Origin: Vitrella brassicaformis
Taxonomy: Eukaryota; Sar; Vitrellaceae
DNA: 43,833 nucleotides
NCBI GenBank assembly: GCA_001179505.1
Contig: CDMY01000405.1
Span: 40,330 to 84,162 of the forward strand
Reading direction: 5' to 3'
Below, piece by piece: positions 10,501-21,600 of the stretch (position 1 is its first letter; every line of letters starts with the position of its first letter). Both the position numbers and the translations under genes were made by a program. Below the pieces are notes generated by a model. It worked only from the letters and a program-made list of their open reading frames with translations, did not search any database and was not told the DNA's origin.

Positions 10501-13500
10501 AGACCGTGGCCCCATCAGCGGCTCAACAAGACAAATCTGGGTCGGTGCACCACTGGCGCGGGGCTGTATACGGGAGAAGACACATACTCCTTTGGCTCCC
10601 ATCTCATGAACAGGGAGAGTGGTGGTGTTATGGGCATGCTAGGACAAGGAGTGAGTGCCTCCTGTACTAGTCAGTCATGTGGAAGTCGCATTCATGTGAG
10701 CGTGCATGCAGCTCAAGGCTGTCAAGGATGCAGTGATGGGAACTGGCGATGAAGAACTGGACAAAAGAAGAAAGAATCTCGTCTCAGGTGCGCTAAAAAA
10801 AGGCATGCATCAGAATGGCTCCATGTCCTTTTGTTTGGTCCATTGAAGAGGTGATCGAGCCGATGACCCTCGACCTTTGCTTCTGCTGCCTCGTCTACTG
10901 CACCAAGCGAAAGGCACGCACGTGAGACGAAAAGGCGCAGGCTGCCACAAAGTGAGGGCGCCTCGAGAAATGGGTCTCTGTGTGCACATCCTACAGGTGT
11001 AAAAAGCTGTATCAACAGTACATGGTCAGCGTATCAACCGGCCGCGAGAAGCGATCCAAGAAGGATGCGGCCGGGTGGACGAGAGCGGTGGGATAGCATG
11101 ACACGAGACACATGAGTGGGGGATGCTGGTCCTCTCTCCTTGACATCAGCATTGGCACGAGTTTGTGCTCCAATCGGGTCTTCGATTCACATCAGAGATC
11201 GAAGACACCCTGTTCGAAAGTAAGTCATTCAGACGCAGGAGCACTCCACCTCATCTCTGCTTGTCTTCCCGCATGCAGTCATGTCCGTGCGGACACATGG
11301 CAAGGGCGACTACATCCCTGAGATCGGTACACACACACACAGCGGCAGCACGCTCAGCCGCACAAGCTCTCGCCCGTTGTCAGATTTCATGGCGACATGG
11401 CATGCCCACGACTTGGAGAGCAAAGATCCATTCATCAAGCGCATGTGCCACACGTACAAGATGGAGTACTACTCATTAACGACCGAGGAGATGCTTCAGC
11501 GAGTCACCAACATCGACCAGGGCTGCAGCGCATTCGACGAGCGGCTCGTCACTCGCGAACAGCAGGACGGCGATGTCACGAACAACACCCTCCCAGACAC
11601 CATTATTGGGGAAAGAAGGAGCCACTTCCGGATGTATTACCGAGACAAGCCTGGCAAGGCCAGCCATCGGACACACGCACTCGAGGCGGCCCTCAAGCGC
11701 GAGAGAGACACCCCGACAAAGGCGGAAGCGATCAAGCAACAGGAAGCGGCATCACCGGAGGACGGTGTCGAGGCAGGCAAGGTGGGTGGACAGGACGGTG
11801 CTGGTCGTGAAACGGCCGTGGCGAGTCTCGTGTCGCTGACAGACGAAGAGCTGACGGTCTGGAAAGGTCAGGTGATGTGGACGGGGTCTGCAGACAAGCA
11901 GTCCATCTGGTGTGTGTGCCCATGAACGTATCCACGCAGCGTTGCGCGAGCGGGATGAGAGCTGTGCAGACGAGGGAGACACCGCCGAGGCGGTGCGGCT
12001 GGAGTTCTCGGAACCCTCAATCCCGTCAGACGACCTGTCCCTCGACGCACAAGAATTCATGGTGAATAAAGGCAACTCAGGGTAGGAGACGCACACATTG
12101 CTTGTGTGCCTCCAGTGCTCCACACATCGCTCGCGTGACTCCCCTCCCTCCAGCATCCAGCCAACCCCACGGTCGACATCGATGGCCTCGGGCAGACGAG
12201 CCACCGCCGCCAACGGCACGCAGCGCATCGGGCTCACGACCAAACACTCATTCGTCGTCTCGGGCACAGCCAAGGACAGTCTAGCCGCCAAGTCTGATGA
12301 CGATGTGGGCGCGGGTGTTGGTGTGAATGGTGGCGTGTCGGGTAGCTTGTTTGCCGGTGTTGACTTCGATAAGCTCATGACGGAGCCGCTGGATTGGGAG
12401 ACGACGGGAACCGAAGCAGGGACGGGGAGAAGATCGAGTGAGAAGGACAAACACAGAGAGAGAGGCACTCGTCTTTGTTGAATTTCGTTTGATATCCCGT
12501 GTGCTTTGTCGTCCGTCTGTCTGCAGCGCGGAGAATCAAAGAGCGGACTCCAAACATTATCCTTCCGGAGACCATGAACTCGCCAAAGACACACACAGGT
12601 ATCACACCCATACCGAAAGCGCCAAAGCATGACTTCTCTCTCTTCTTCCCAGCAGCCTTTGGTGAGCTCGACCAGGACGTTGCTCTGCATCCCGCCTTGC
12701 GCGACAACGAGCGGCAGCGTCAGAGCCGACGTACAAAGGCTGTCGGCCGACTCGCATCAGGATTCAGGGACAGCCGATTCCTCACCAACACTCTCGAGGT
12801 CCGGCGACAGCTGCGGGCGGTGTATCGGTCAATGCCATTCGAGGAGTTCCAGCGGCTGATAGTGTTTCTGCTGCGTAGTCTGCGACACATCAAGTCTTAC
12901 CAACCAGCTGTGTCCATCCATTTCCTGCAAGTGGACGACCCCGTGTTCAAGGTGGGCAGCTGGCTTTCCTTTGCAGGCTTGTGTGTGTGACTTTCTGGAT
13001 GGATGTCTCGGTGCAGGCTGCGTGTGGTGACACTTCGGTGCCGTCTCCGACCACAGTTCTGCTTCAAAAGATGGGATTCGTCTTTGTGCTCGATCGGTTC
13101 TGGGTATGTACACAAGCAAACCACTTACTGACCCTGTGGAGGCACGTCTGTCTGTCTGTCTGTCTGTCTGTCAAAGATATGGCCGGCCGTGCATGCTCCC
13201 TACGTATGCGGCCTCCCCTGCAGCTCGTCCCAAGCTGACGCAGAGACCTCGCGAATGGCTGCCTCCCAAGCAGCCGCCCTCCCACGCACCAAGAAGAGCC
13301 TGACAGCGACAAAAGAGTCCAGCCCCTCCCCCCGACCCTCCCTCTTGGCCAACCCCTGGGCGGCCCTGTCGAGTCTGGCCATGAGTGTTGGCAAGATGAC
13401 GTCAAGCGCTGGCAGCATTCCTCCTCCAATCAGCCCCAAGACGCCATCGCCGCGAGCCAAAGCTGCTCGCGAGGCGACGCCCCGGTCACAGGCTGCGTCG

Positions 13501-13806
13501 ACGCTGAGCGACCCTGGAAACAGCTGGCTGCACAAGGTGCCAATGATGCAATGTCCGACCAGCGGAGAGGTTGCAGGGGGCAATCACATGATGTGTGTTG
13601 CTGTATCTGTCAGATGGTCCCTGCCGACTGTCCTGGTCGCCATCGTGCGCGTCTCGATGACCTCATGCAGCTCATACATTTGTATCAGGTGAGGATCCTT
13701 GCTGATGTGGTCAAGTCTTCTCCTGTGCGTCACGTGATGTGCGGTGGTGTCTCAGGCGAAGATGAAGCAGATGGGTGACAGGTTTAGAGGCGACTGCGAT
13801 CTGTAA
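7552..13806 (+). CDS. Leucine-rich-repeat protein with PUB-like C-terminal region
   Basis: Thirty-one exons close in frame to 1362 aa: 7552-7894, 7977-8041, 8108-8140, 8203-8253, 8318-8389, 8463-8499, 8578-8669, 8746-8858, 8914-9034, 9100-9146, 9212-9413, 9514-9570, 9689-9833, 9926-9961, 10041-10294, 10351-10428, 10519-10650, 10712-10787, 10849-10921, 10997-11087, 11150-11219, 11279-11326, 11384-11866, 11940-12081, 12154-12437, 12527-12598, 12653-12951, 13017-13103, 13177-13536, 13614-13688, 13756-13806. If translation starts at the in-frame ATG at 7615, the protein begins MGAFCGRF, a context for N-myristoylation plus palmitoylation. Residues about 148-375 are LRRs (YLDLSNNRLQSLPESI, LEKLFVSFNELTTLPPTI). 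The middle is unassigned and partly disordered. Residues about 1115-1200 (VYRSMPFEEFQRLIVF, LQVDDPVFK, LLQKMGF) resemble a PUB domain, tentatively. Two introns have GC-AG ends. A scaffold at membranes is plausible; the function is unknown. Confidence 0.88.
13145..13172. repeat. (TCTG)n microsatellite in intron
   Basis: About seven tandem TCTG units lie immediately before an acceptor (AAAG at 13176) of the LRR gene. They probably act as its pyrimidine tract. Confidence 0.7.
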
Positions 13807-14729
13807 GTAACTAAGGTTTGACTGTCGATGTGTAGAAATGACACGGACATCCCCTCGGCGATAGAGTGCATAAAGTGACTGACACATTTGCGTGTGTGTG
13901 CCTGTGTACCTGCACAACGTTCACCAAGCATAAATTTATCAAATAGCAGAACCCGATAAACGTCTCAATACATAATCAACCATTCACCCACACCTTGACA
14001 TGGGTACGAGCAGGCAGGCAGGCATGTCAGCAGCAAGCATCCACAAATGAAGCGAGTCAGTCCACTCGCCCCCTCTCGACTCGAGAAATTTGTTCACTAC
14101 GAAGAGCGGCGGAATGCCTATCTATCTATCTGTCTGTCAATAGACCCAAGGCTAGAGGAGAGCCCCACATTCTTTCACACACGCACACACATCACACCAG
14201 TTGCGATAGTCTGCAGCTGGTGGTCCTCATGAAACGAGAAAAATACTTAGTTGGGAACCGAGAGAGCGAGAGACTCAAACAAGAGAGGTAGAGAATAGGT
14301 ATCACACATCAACACTCACCACGGCGCCATCCTTAAGAGGGCCGTTTTTAGATATCACACCCCCACGCACACGCACACACCCACGCACAGATACACATAC
14401 ATGAACAGGACATTAGATGCACACACGTGTCGGTACAAGGAGTGGCGCAACGGCCCACAGCAAACACCCACATCGGGTCTCAGACCATGCTCACCCCCTC
14501 CCCACCCACCCACCCACCCACACGAACGAACTCAGGCCCCTACGCAGAAAAGCCTGCATGCCGGTTGGCATTTCCCTCCCACCTTTGCGCTCACAAACAA
14601 ATTCTCCAAGAAATGATACACACATCCTGAATACACACAGCCCATCGGGACGGTTGACATACGGCTGTCTGTCTTTTGCTGTGCCTACCTTCTCTCGCAG
14701 CCTTTTGCTGCCGATGCGTGTGCAGGCAA
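13807..14729. other. Convergent intergenic gap
   Basis: No gene is seen between the ends of two convergent genes. The stretch holds an ATCT/GTCT microsatellite near 14118-14139, CA-rich runs near 14175-14200 and 14360-14400, and a CCCA run at about 14502-14521. An open frame that runs through this gap on the + strand and continues across the secreted-protein gene is antisense shadow. Confidence 0.5.
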
Positions 14730-15370
14730 TCAGAAGGGGCGGCTCCGGCCAGGTAGTGACGGGCCCGGGACACCGCTGCCTGGCAAGCGAGACCCTCCTC
14801 CTCGCTGGCGCGGTCCAGCACCGCTTCCCCGGCCCCCGCAAGTCGAGAACGGCGGGCAGGGACGCAGGCCGCTGGGGAACAGTCGGCGCTCCGGCTCGAC
14901 CGATTTGTCATCCTTTTCGCCCTCCTTTTTCTCATCACATGTCTGAAAGGGTGGGCACGGTCTGCTCGGCAAGGCTTGCGCATCGGCCTGACCCTGACCC
15001 TCGTCGTCCAGCTGTCGTCGTACGTTGGCGGCGGCGGAATCACTGGGCTGGAGGCGGCGGAAGCTGCTGTGGTCGGATGGTGCAGACGAGGCCACCTTGG
15101 CATCGTCCAAGCAGTCACACAGCACACCGTAGTAGGGGTCAGCGCAGCCAACCTGCGAATAGCATAGCAGAGAGAGGCGTACGGCATCAAGAGAGTACAG
15201 ACACAGACAGGGACACGTAGCGCTTGGTTGCTGCTGACCTGGCTGCACCATTTGTGGGTCACTTTCTTGTCAATGCTGGCGCACGTACACTCGCGTGCCG
15301 GCCCGATGCACACAACGGCAAGGGGGAGGAGGGCCGCAGCAAGGAAGCTCACAGAGAGGAAGGGCGTCAT
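14730..15370 (-). CDS. Small secreted Cys-rich protein with two CPPF-TC motifs
   Basis: Two exons (15239-15370, 14730-15152) give 184 aa. The start at 15370 gives MTPFLSVSFLAAALLPLAVV, a clear signal peptide. The mature N-terminus is Cys-rich (ECTCAS, KWCSQ, VGCADPYYGVLCDCLDD). A low-complexity Ser/Asp/Gln stretch follows. Then RPCPPFQTC and RPCPPFSTC occur once each, about 35 residues apart, and the tail is Gly/Arg/Pro-rich. No family was recognised. It is likely secreted or on the cell surface. The exact 3' end is less certain, because the last 40 codons are low complexity. It is divergent from the FYVE gene, with 152 nt between starts. Confidence 0.75.
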
Positions 15371-15522
15371 CTGGCGTCGTTGACACTCTTTTTCAGCACG
15401 TCGCTGTCGACTTGAGTGGTGACTTGGGGAGAGATGTATCACGAGATCGGGGAGGGATCCGTATCTAGGGTTTACAACGGCAGGGTTGCGCGCCAAACTT
15501 GTTTCGCTGCTGAGACGCCCCG
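15371..15522. promoter_or_regulatory. Shared divergent promoter region (secreted protein / FYVE protein)
   Basis: There are 152 nt between two divergent start codons, which must hold both promoters. No known element was recognised. Confidence 0.5.
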
Positions 15523-17567
15523 ATGCAGTCACGAAAGAAGACATCCAAGAAGCGCCTCCCCACCCTCCCCCGCTGCCCCAGCAGCCCCACACAATCATCG
15601 TCTCAGCTGCCCCTTCCTTCTCAGACGTCGGTTTCCAGCAAGAGAGGTCAACGAGTGACGGTCAGCCTGCGCCGGCCACTGGCAGAGGGGGAACAGACGA
15701 CATCCATCCCTTTGCCGCGAAAGACGTCAGATGCCATTCAGTTGCTTGACAGCCATTCTGAGGACTCCCCCACCTCTCTCGCCGCCCGCTTCAAGAAAGC
15801 AGCTCATGACGAAAGGGAGCCGGCCGCTGAGGAGTCACCTCTCGGGGCGGGGGCGGACGCAGCCAGATCTGTTGTTGTGGGCATTGTCCCTCCGCTGGAT
15901 GCAGTCCTACATCGGCCTGTGCATCCAGAGGGGCTGCAGAAGAGTGAGAGCATCGGCAATCTCAGCGTGTGCAGCGGCCGTAGCCGCTTCGAGAGGCCCG
16001 ATGACAAGATGACGAGATCTTTCACTGCCCAGTCGTCCATCGATGAGTTGTTCGAGGCAGCGGACCGGCACTTGGTTCTGAATCAGCGGCCGTCTGCCTT
16101 TGGGGCCTACTCGCTGCACCAACTGGAGGCGATATGCACATCCGTCGACACCAAGGTGAGGGGAGGCAGGCCTGGACCATTCACCACGTGATCTGACTCT
16201 GCTGTTGTATTTGGCAGGTGCGCGATGCCGTTGAGAAGAAGAAAACTGATCCTGACACTCACTCGCCCTACCTGAGACGCCTCAACACAGAGCCTTCGAA
16301 GGCAATCGAAGTCACCGGTGAGTCCCGCTCCCTCTCGCCCCAATACGATGAGACGTCAGCCATGGAGGAACAACCGCCACACATCGGTCCTCCAGTGCCA
16401 TTGCCCATCGATCACACGGAGGACCTCGGCGACGATTCGATGGACGAGGACTATTGGGCGGATCACGACCATGAGGATGTGTGTGAGGGCTGCCAGGCCT
16501 TCATCGGTGAGATGCAGGCCATACAGGAGCAGATTGAGGAGAAGGAATCTCTGGCAGACGAAGAGAGCAGGAGGTAGTCTGTGAGACAGCGGCACACGGG
16601 AAGGCAGAGCAGAGTGAAGAGGGACTGTGTGTGCTGCGGGTCAGTTTAATTGAGGAGCTTCAGGAGAGAGTTGCGGCCCGCACGGCCCACGAGGTGACGT
16701 GTCACGATTTGAGAACTCACCAGCTTGAGCTGCGAATGCAGAAAGAGCAGCACATCCTTAACGTACACCGACCGCATACCCACACGGACGTCCCAACATC
16801 TCATAAATATGTCTCTGTCTGGGCAGGAGCTGGTGGCAGAGCTGAGGACACGGCAGAAGAGAGTCGACCGCCTCTCCCGGCAGCTCATCCAGAACCACAA
16901 GAGCACCACTGTCCTCCATCGCTACATCGCAAACCTGCCCCCATCCCTCAGTCCATCGGCCCTCTCACACCCCATCGGCATTACCCCTGCGTCAACCTCC
17001 CCATCAGCCCACTCCAGTCGTTCAGCCGTCAAGACCATGTCTCGCCGCCGATCTGTGCCCACGCTGCGTCTCCCATTCGCCGACTTCCAGTCTGCCGACG
17101 CCGCAACTGCAACTGATCCAGAGGTCAATCGACAGGGCAAAGACGCTGCCACCGTTGCGGAGAGGTTCCGCCTGTTGTTTGCGGCGAGCGTCGAGGAGGA
17201 CAACACGGATCTGCCCACTGCCAGACGGATCAGCCGCGACCAGCAGGAGGACGGGGGCCGGCAGGACAGTGGGATCACGGATCAGTTTGAGATGGTGGGT
17301 ATGTCGGAGCGGTCTTCACAGGTGACGGACTCGTTTCTCCTGCGCCAGGAGGCGGTCCACGTCAGCATGGGCGGTGCTCCACAGTCGTCGTCGAGCATTC
17401 GTACGTGGACGGGGTTCTTCAGCTCAGCCAGCAAGGGAGCGGTGGGCCGGTTCCCCTTGGTGGCGCCTCCCTGGCATCTGGCGGACCATTGCGAGCGGTG
17501 TGGCAAAAACTTCACCATGCTCTTCAGACGACACCACTGCAGGTACTGACATAGAAGTGAGCTGAAA

Positions 17568-17601
<34 letters not shown>

Positions 17602-18000
17602 TGTGTGCTGCTGCTGCAACTATCGTGTCTCTTGCATTTGTGTTGCATGGCATGCAGGCATTGCGGCTTCTCCGTCTGTGGGGGCTGCGGATGTTACAGC
17701 CTCCCAGTGCCCAAATTCGGCTACCTCAGAGCCGTCCGGGTATGCGTGGTGTGCTTCGAATCATTCCAGCAGAACTGGCGTGTCACGCCCCTCCTGCGCC
17801 CTGTGCCGAGCCTGACAACATCCACTCACACAGACGTCCCCGCCCTGTCGGTGAGTGGGGCGCAGCCTCAGCACTCACTGACAGACCGCCATTGGGGCAG
17901 ACGGGCGCTGAAGGAGGATGTCGACAGCGTGACAGGGAGTCAGGGAAAGGCATTCGGCCATGGCCATGGTGGTGTGTTGACGAAGGACGTGGCTGCCTGA
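15523..18000 (+). CDS. FYVE zinc-finger protein with coiled coil
   Basis: Five exons (15523-16155, 16218-16573, 16645-16762, 16827-17542, 17658-18000) give 721 aa with a closed frame. The first 330 residues are Ser/Arg/Pro-rich and probably disordered. A coiled coil follows (FIGEMQAIQEQIEEKESLADEE, SLIEELQERVAART, ELVAELRTRQKRVDRLSRQL). The C-terminal FYVE finger is complete: WHLAD start, CERCGKNF, basic RRHHCRHCG ligand-binding box, CGGCGCYS, and RVCVVCF with the last Cys pair. Such fingers bind phosphatidylinositol 3-phosphate on endosomal membranes, so an endosome tether or adaptor is likely. The FYVE motif is split by the last intron, inside the RHHCR box. The tail after the finger is low complexity. 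Confidence 0.93.
17585..17608. repeat. (TG)n microsatellite in FYVE-gene intron
   Basis: A CT run (17569-17584) followed by about twelve TG units lies inside the last intron of the FYVE gene. Confidence 0.8.
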
Positions 18001-18669
18001 CTGAGACAGAAACGATGAGACGTCGGTGTTTTTCCCTGTTTTCAGCGAGAGCTGCATGTTCTGGACGCTTTGCGGCATCGCGATGGCCTTGCACATTCAT
18101 GCATGTTCTGTCGGTTTGAGACTGACATCCTTCCTCGAGTGATGCCTGATGGCTTCTTTGAACAATAAGAGATACTTCGCGACACAAAGGAAAACTGACG
18201 GACAGAAGGACAGAGGACACACGCACGCTCGCCCTTGCCCGGCGATTGATGCGTTCTTCCTGTGTTAAGTCATGGCTGATAGGTTTCAATTCACGTCAAA
18301 TGGAATCCACATGCAGTCCACAGATGTACGAGGGTCGGTGTCTTACGAACCAACAGATATAAAATGTAGGCAACGATTTGCCTGGCTCCACCACTCACTC
18401 CTCCAGGCCTGGAGACATGCTTTCCCCCTTGGCGCCCAAGCCCGTCGGACCGTCGAGACAGACAGACATGGTGTCGTGAGATACGAACGCTGCAGCCACA
18501 CACACATCGTGCTGTGCGCTGCGCACCTTGTCAAGGGGAGCTTGGTGTGCATGATGAGGAAGTCCTCCCTCTCGGCGTCCTGAACGTACCTCCAGAACTG
18601 CAGGGTCCTTCAGGTTGCCGTACAGTGACTCGTGAATGGCCTTCTCACGGCCGATCTCCCAACTCGTCC
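18001..18669. other. Gap with a decayed exon copy
   Basis: This lies between the FYVE gene (+) and the 3' end of the coiled-coil gene (-). The left half shows no gene. The right part (about 18530-18660) holds a degenerate copy of an exon from the neighbouring minus-strand gene, annotated separately. Around 18350-18375 a short stretch matches 21160-21185. Confidence 0.6.
18530..18661 (-). pseudogene. Decayed duplicate of the IGREK exon of the coiled-coil gene
   Basis: Read leftwards, this stretch matches the intact exon at 18825-18996 (IGREKAVHKALYGNLKDQF, then FLIMHTKLPLDEVRSA). Here it reads IGREKAIHESLYGNLKD and then loses the frame near 18605. The block encoding VWRLRD is deleted, and a final frame change falls after KLPL. 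It sits just past the TAA at 18670-18672, so it is not needed for the upstream frame. Best read as a tandem exon copy that is no longer constrained. Confidence 0.75.
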
Positions 18670-21600
18670 TTACCTGAGAATGAACAGAGCTAGGACAGAC
18701 AGCATGCGCTTGGTCTTGGAGTCCAGCCTGCAGCGCACACACATGGAGGGGAGGGGATGGAGGGGTCCTCGCGAGGGAGGGGAGGCGCGTGTACGTGTCT
18801 CTGTGTGTGCACCCTCTTACTGACTTGGCGCTGCGCACCTCGTCAAGTGGGAGCTTGGTGTGCATGATGAGAAAGTCCCGCAGACGCCAGACCTCCCTCT
18901 CGGCCTCCTGGACGTACCTCCTGAACTGGTCCTTCAGGTTGCCGTACAGCGCCTTGTGAACGGCCTTCTCACGGCCGATCTCCAACTCGACCTTAGCTGA
19001 GAATTAATCAACCAACAGAGAGAGCATCAAATCAACCAACAGACATACCGTATGTACCAACCAACCAACCGCCTGGTCGTTCGTTCCTCCCACTTAGCTT
19101 ACTGAGGGCAGAGTCCTTGGCCGTCAGCTCTTCCTCCACACGCGCCAATTGAGACTCCAACTCGTGGCGCTCACACACGGCAGCCTGCTGCAGACTCGAC
19201 CAAGTGACGACCATCCATCCATTCCATTCGCCCTGCCTGGCCGCCCGCCCGACGAGTGCGCGCATTCACTGACTGACTGACCTTCTGGTGGGCTAGGCGC
19301 TGTTCGGTCTCGATGTGCGCCGCTCTCCGTCGGTCGGCCTCTTCACTGGCCGCCCTGACGGCAGCCTGGGCCGCCTCGAGAGCCGACATCTTGGATGCCT
19401 TCAACGCCTGAGGGCACAGCACAAACAAACAAACAGTCGAGAGACTCAGATCCATGGCTATGGACACAGACAGACAGGCATCTATCTCATCTATGTGTAT
19501 GTTCATGCACCGCACCGCACCCACCTTGATGTGTTCCAGCATCTGGGAGTACTTCTGGTTGGCAACGCGGATGCGCTCGGCTTGGACGGACAGCATGCGC
19601 TTGGTCTTTGAGTCCAGCCTGCAGCGCACACACATGGAGGGGAGGGGATGGAGGGGTCCTCGCGAGGGAGGGGAGGCGCGTGTACGTGTCTCTGTGTGTG
19701 CACGCAGTTACTGACTTGGCGAGTTCTGCCTTCTTGACTTTCATCTCACGACCTTGTCCCACAGAAAACTGCACAGACAAATGCACAAGCGCACAACACA
19801 CAACACACCATACAGGCATCGGAAACGTGTGTGTTCCGTCCGATGCGGCGGTCTCGGCGCCAATGGTAAAGTCGATGCCGCTGAGGAGCTCATCATCCGT
19901 GCTGCCTGCCTCGACCTACGCGCAGCAATTATATACGATGGATGAGTCCAGTGCGAGTGTGTTAGCTGGTGCGTTCGACGCACCTGGTTTCGTATATCGT
20001 TGACGGTCTTGAGCTGGTCGCATGCGAGATGCAACTGCTCGTCAAGACGATTCTCCTCCCCCAACTCAACGTGCAACGCCTGATACACACAGAGGGTCCC
20101 TTAGGTCCTGTATCTCAGCACAGTGGGTGTGCGCGGGGGTGTCTGTCGGGGGACGGTAGGAGGCTCAGGAGGAAGAAGACGCTCGACGGGACCATCCTAC
20201 ATAGATGGCCCCAAGACAGACAGACAGACAGACACGATCAATCGGCGTATGTATGGTACATACATATGTCCCTCCCTCCCTGTCTGTGTCTTGTCAAGTG
20301 GTGCGTGCGTGTGTGTGTGTGTTCTATTACCACATTGCCATCTGGTGCGTGCATCGGCATCTGGGTCTCTCGGTCACGCTGACACACGGCCAGACACACA
20401 CTCTCTGTGTGTCTCACAGTGTCTGTGTCGCTCCTAGATGGATCCAAGACAGACACGATCAATCGGCGCATGTCCCTGTGTCGGCGTATGTTCTATTACC
20501 ACTTTGCCATGTGCGCGGCCAGACACACACTCTCTCTGTGCTTCCGTGCGTGCCATTGTGGTGCGTGCGCTGTGTCGTCACCTGAGCAGCCAAGGGCTCT
20601 TGTGTTTGACGCTTCGGAATCACGCTGACGAGCTGATCGATGTACCAGACAAACACACGGGACCAGATCGGTTGACTTGTCGTGTGGTTGTTTGTGCGTC
20701 CATTGCATTGCGTACCCTCTCCAGTGCATAGAACTGTTTTCTTGGTCGAAGTGTATGTCTTGAGGGACCGTGAACGGAGGCCTGAATATCAGCAGCAGAA
20801 TGCAGAAAGACGCACAATCGTCCGAGGTAGGTACTCGTCGTTGCAGTTGGTGAGTCTGTTTGCGATGGATGGCATCTACGCGGCAAACGAACGACTCGCC
20901 ACGGCCATATACATACACTCACTGGCTGGCTGCGTGGCGTGTGAGTAGCTGACATACTTGGCGCAGCTTGGCTGCCAGCCAGTGCTTCGACAGCTCCCAC
21001 GGGTACCTGCCCACAAACAAACAAACAAGACACACAGCATGGCATTGCATTGCATTGCACGCATTCCATTCCGACAAGGGAGGTATAGATTCCCTCACAA
21101 CAATACCCTTTTACCTGTTGGTCGCCTTGTCAGCGGGGTTGGTTCTCAGTTAGCACGAGAAATATAAAATGTAGGCGGCGATCTGCAGAGGAGGAGACAT
21201 GGTGACAGAGGAGGAGACACAATATGCATGGCTTTGTCCGACGCGTGTCGTGTCGACACAGGAGCGAGTTCTCTTACTTCGTGACTTCTTGCGCGCAGCG
21301 GCCGCTGCAGCCGCACCGGCTGCACACACAACACACACAGCACTGCCTGTGTGCTTGATGCTGCTGTGGGTGTGGGTTTGCGTGTGGCTTACCCTCCAGC
21401 AGGCCGAAGATTGAGTCGTCCAGGTTGACCAGGCCCCTCAGCGAGCGGCGGACTGCCGCTTCAGCTTTGAAGCTGCCGGTGTCGTTTTCTGTCTTGAGCT
21501 TTTTCTTGCCACCGCCCCCTTGGCCGCCTTTCTGCTGATCGCCGTCCTCATCAGACGGCTGCTGCTGGTCTCTCTTGCGCTTGGGGCGGGATGGCGGCGT

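Noticed and set aside
10498-10650. Acceptor at 10498 (CTGCAG) for exon 17 of the LRR gene
   Set aside because: It puts the next exon out of frame with an early stop; the acceptor at 10518 keeps the frame through to 13806.
14417-15220. Plus-strand frame of about 267 codons
   Set aside because: It lies antisense to the secreted-protein gene, is low complexity, and lacks splice-consistent structure.
20716-20918. CA/TG and GACT runs as CRISPR-like arrays
   Set aside because: The repeats are simple microsatellites without constant spacers, and the genome is eukaryotic.
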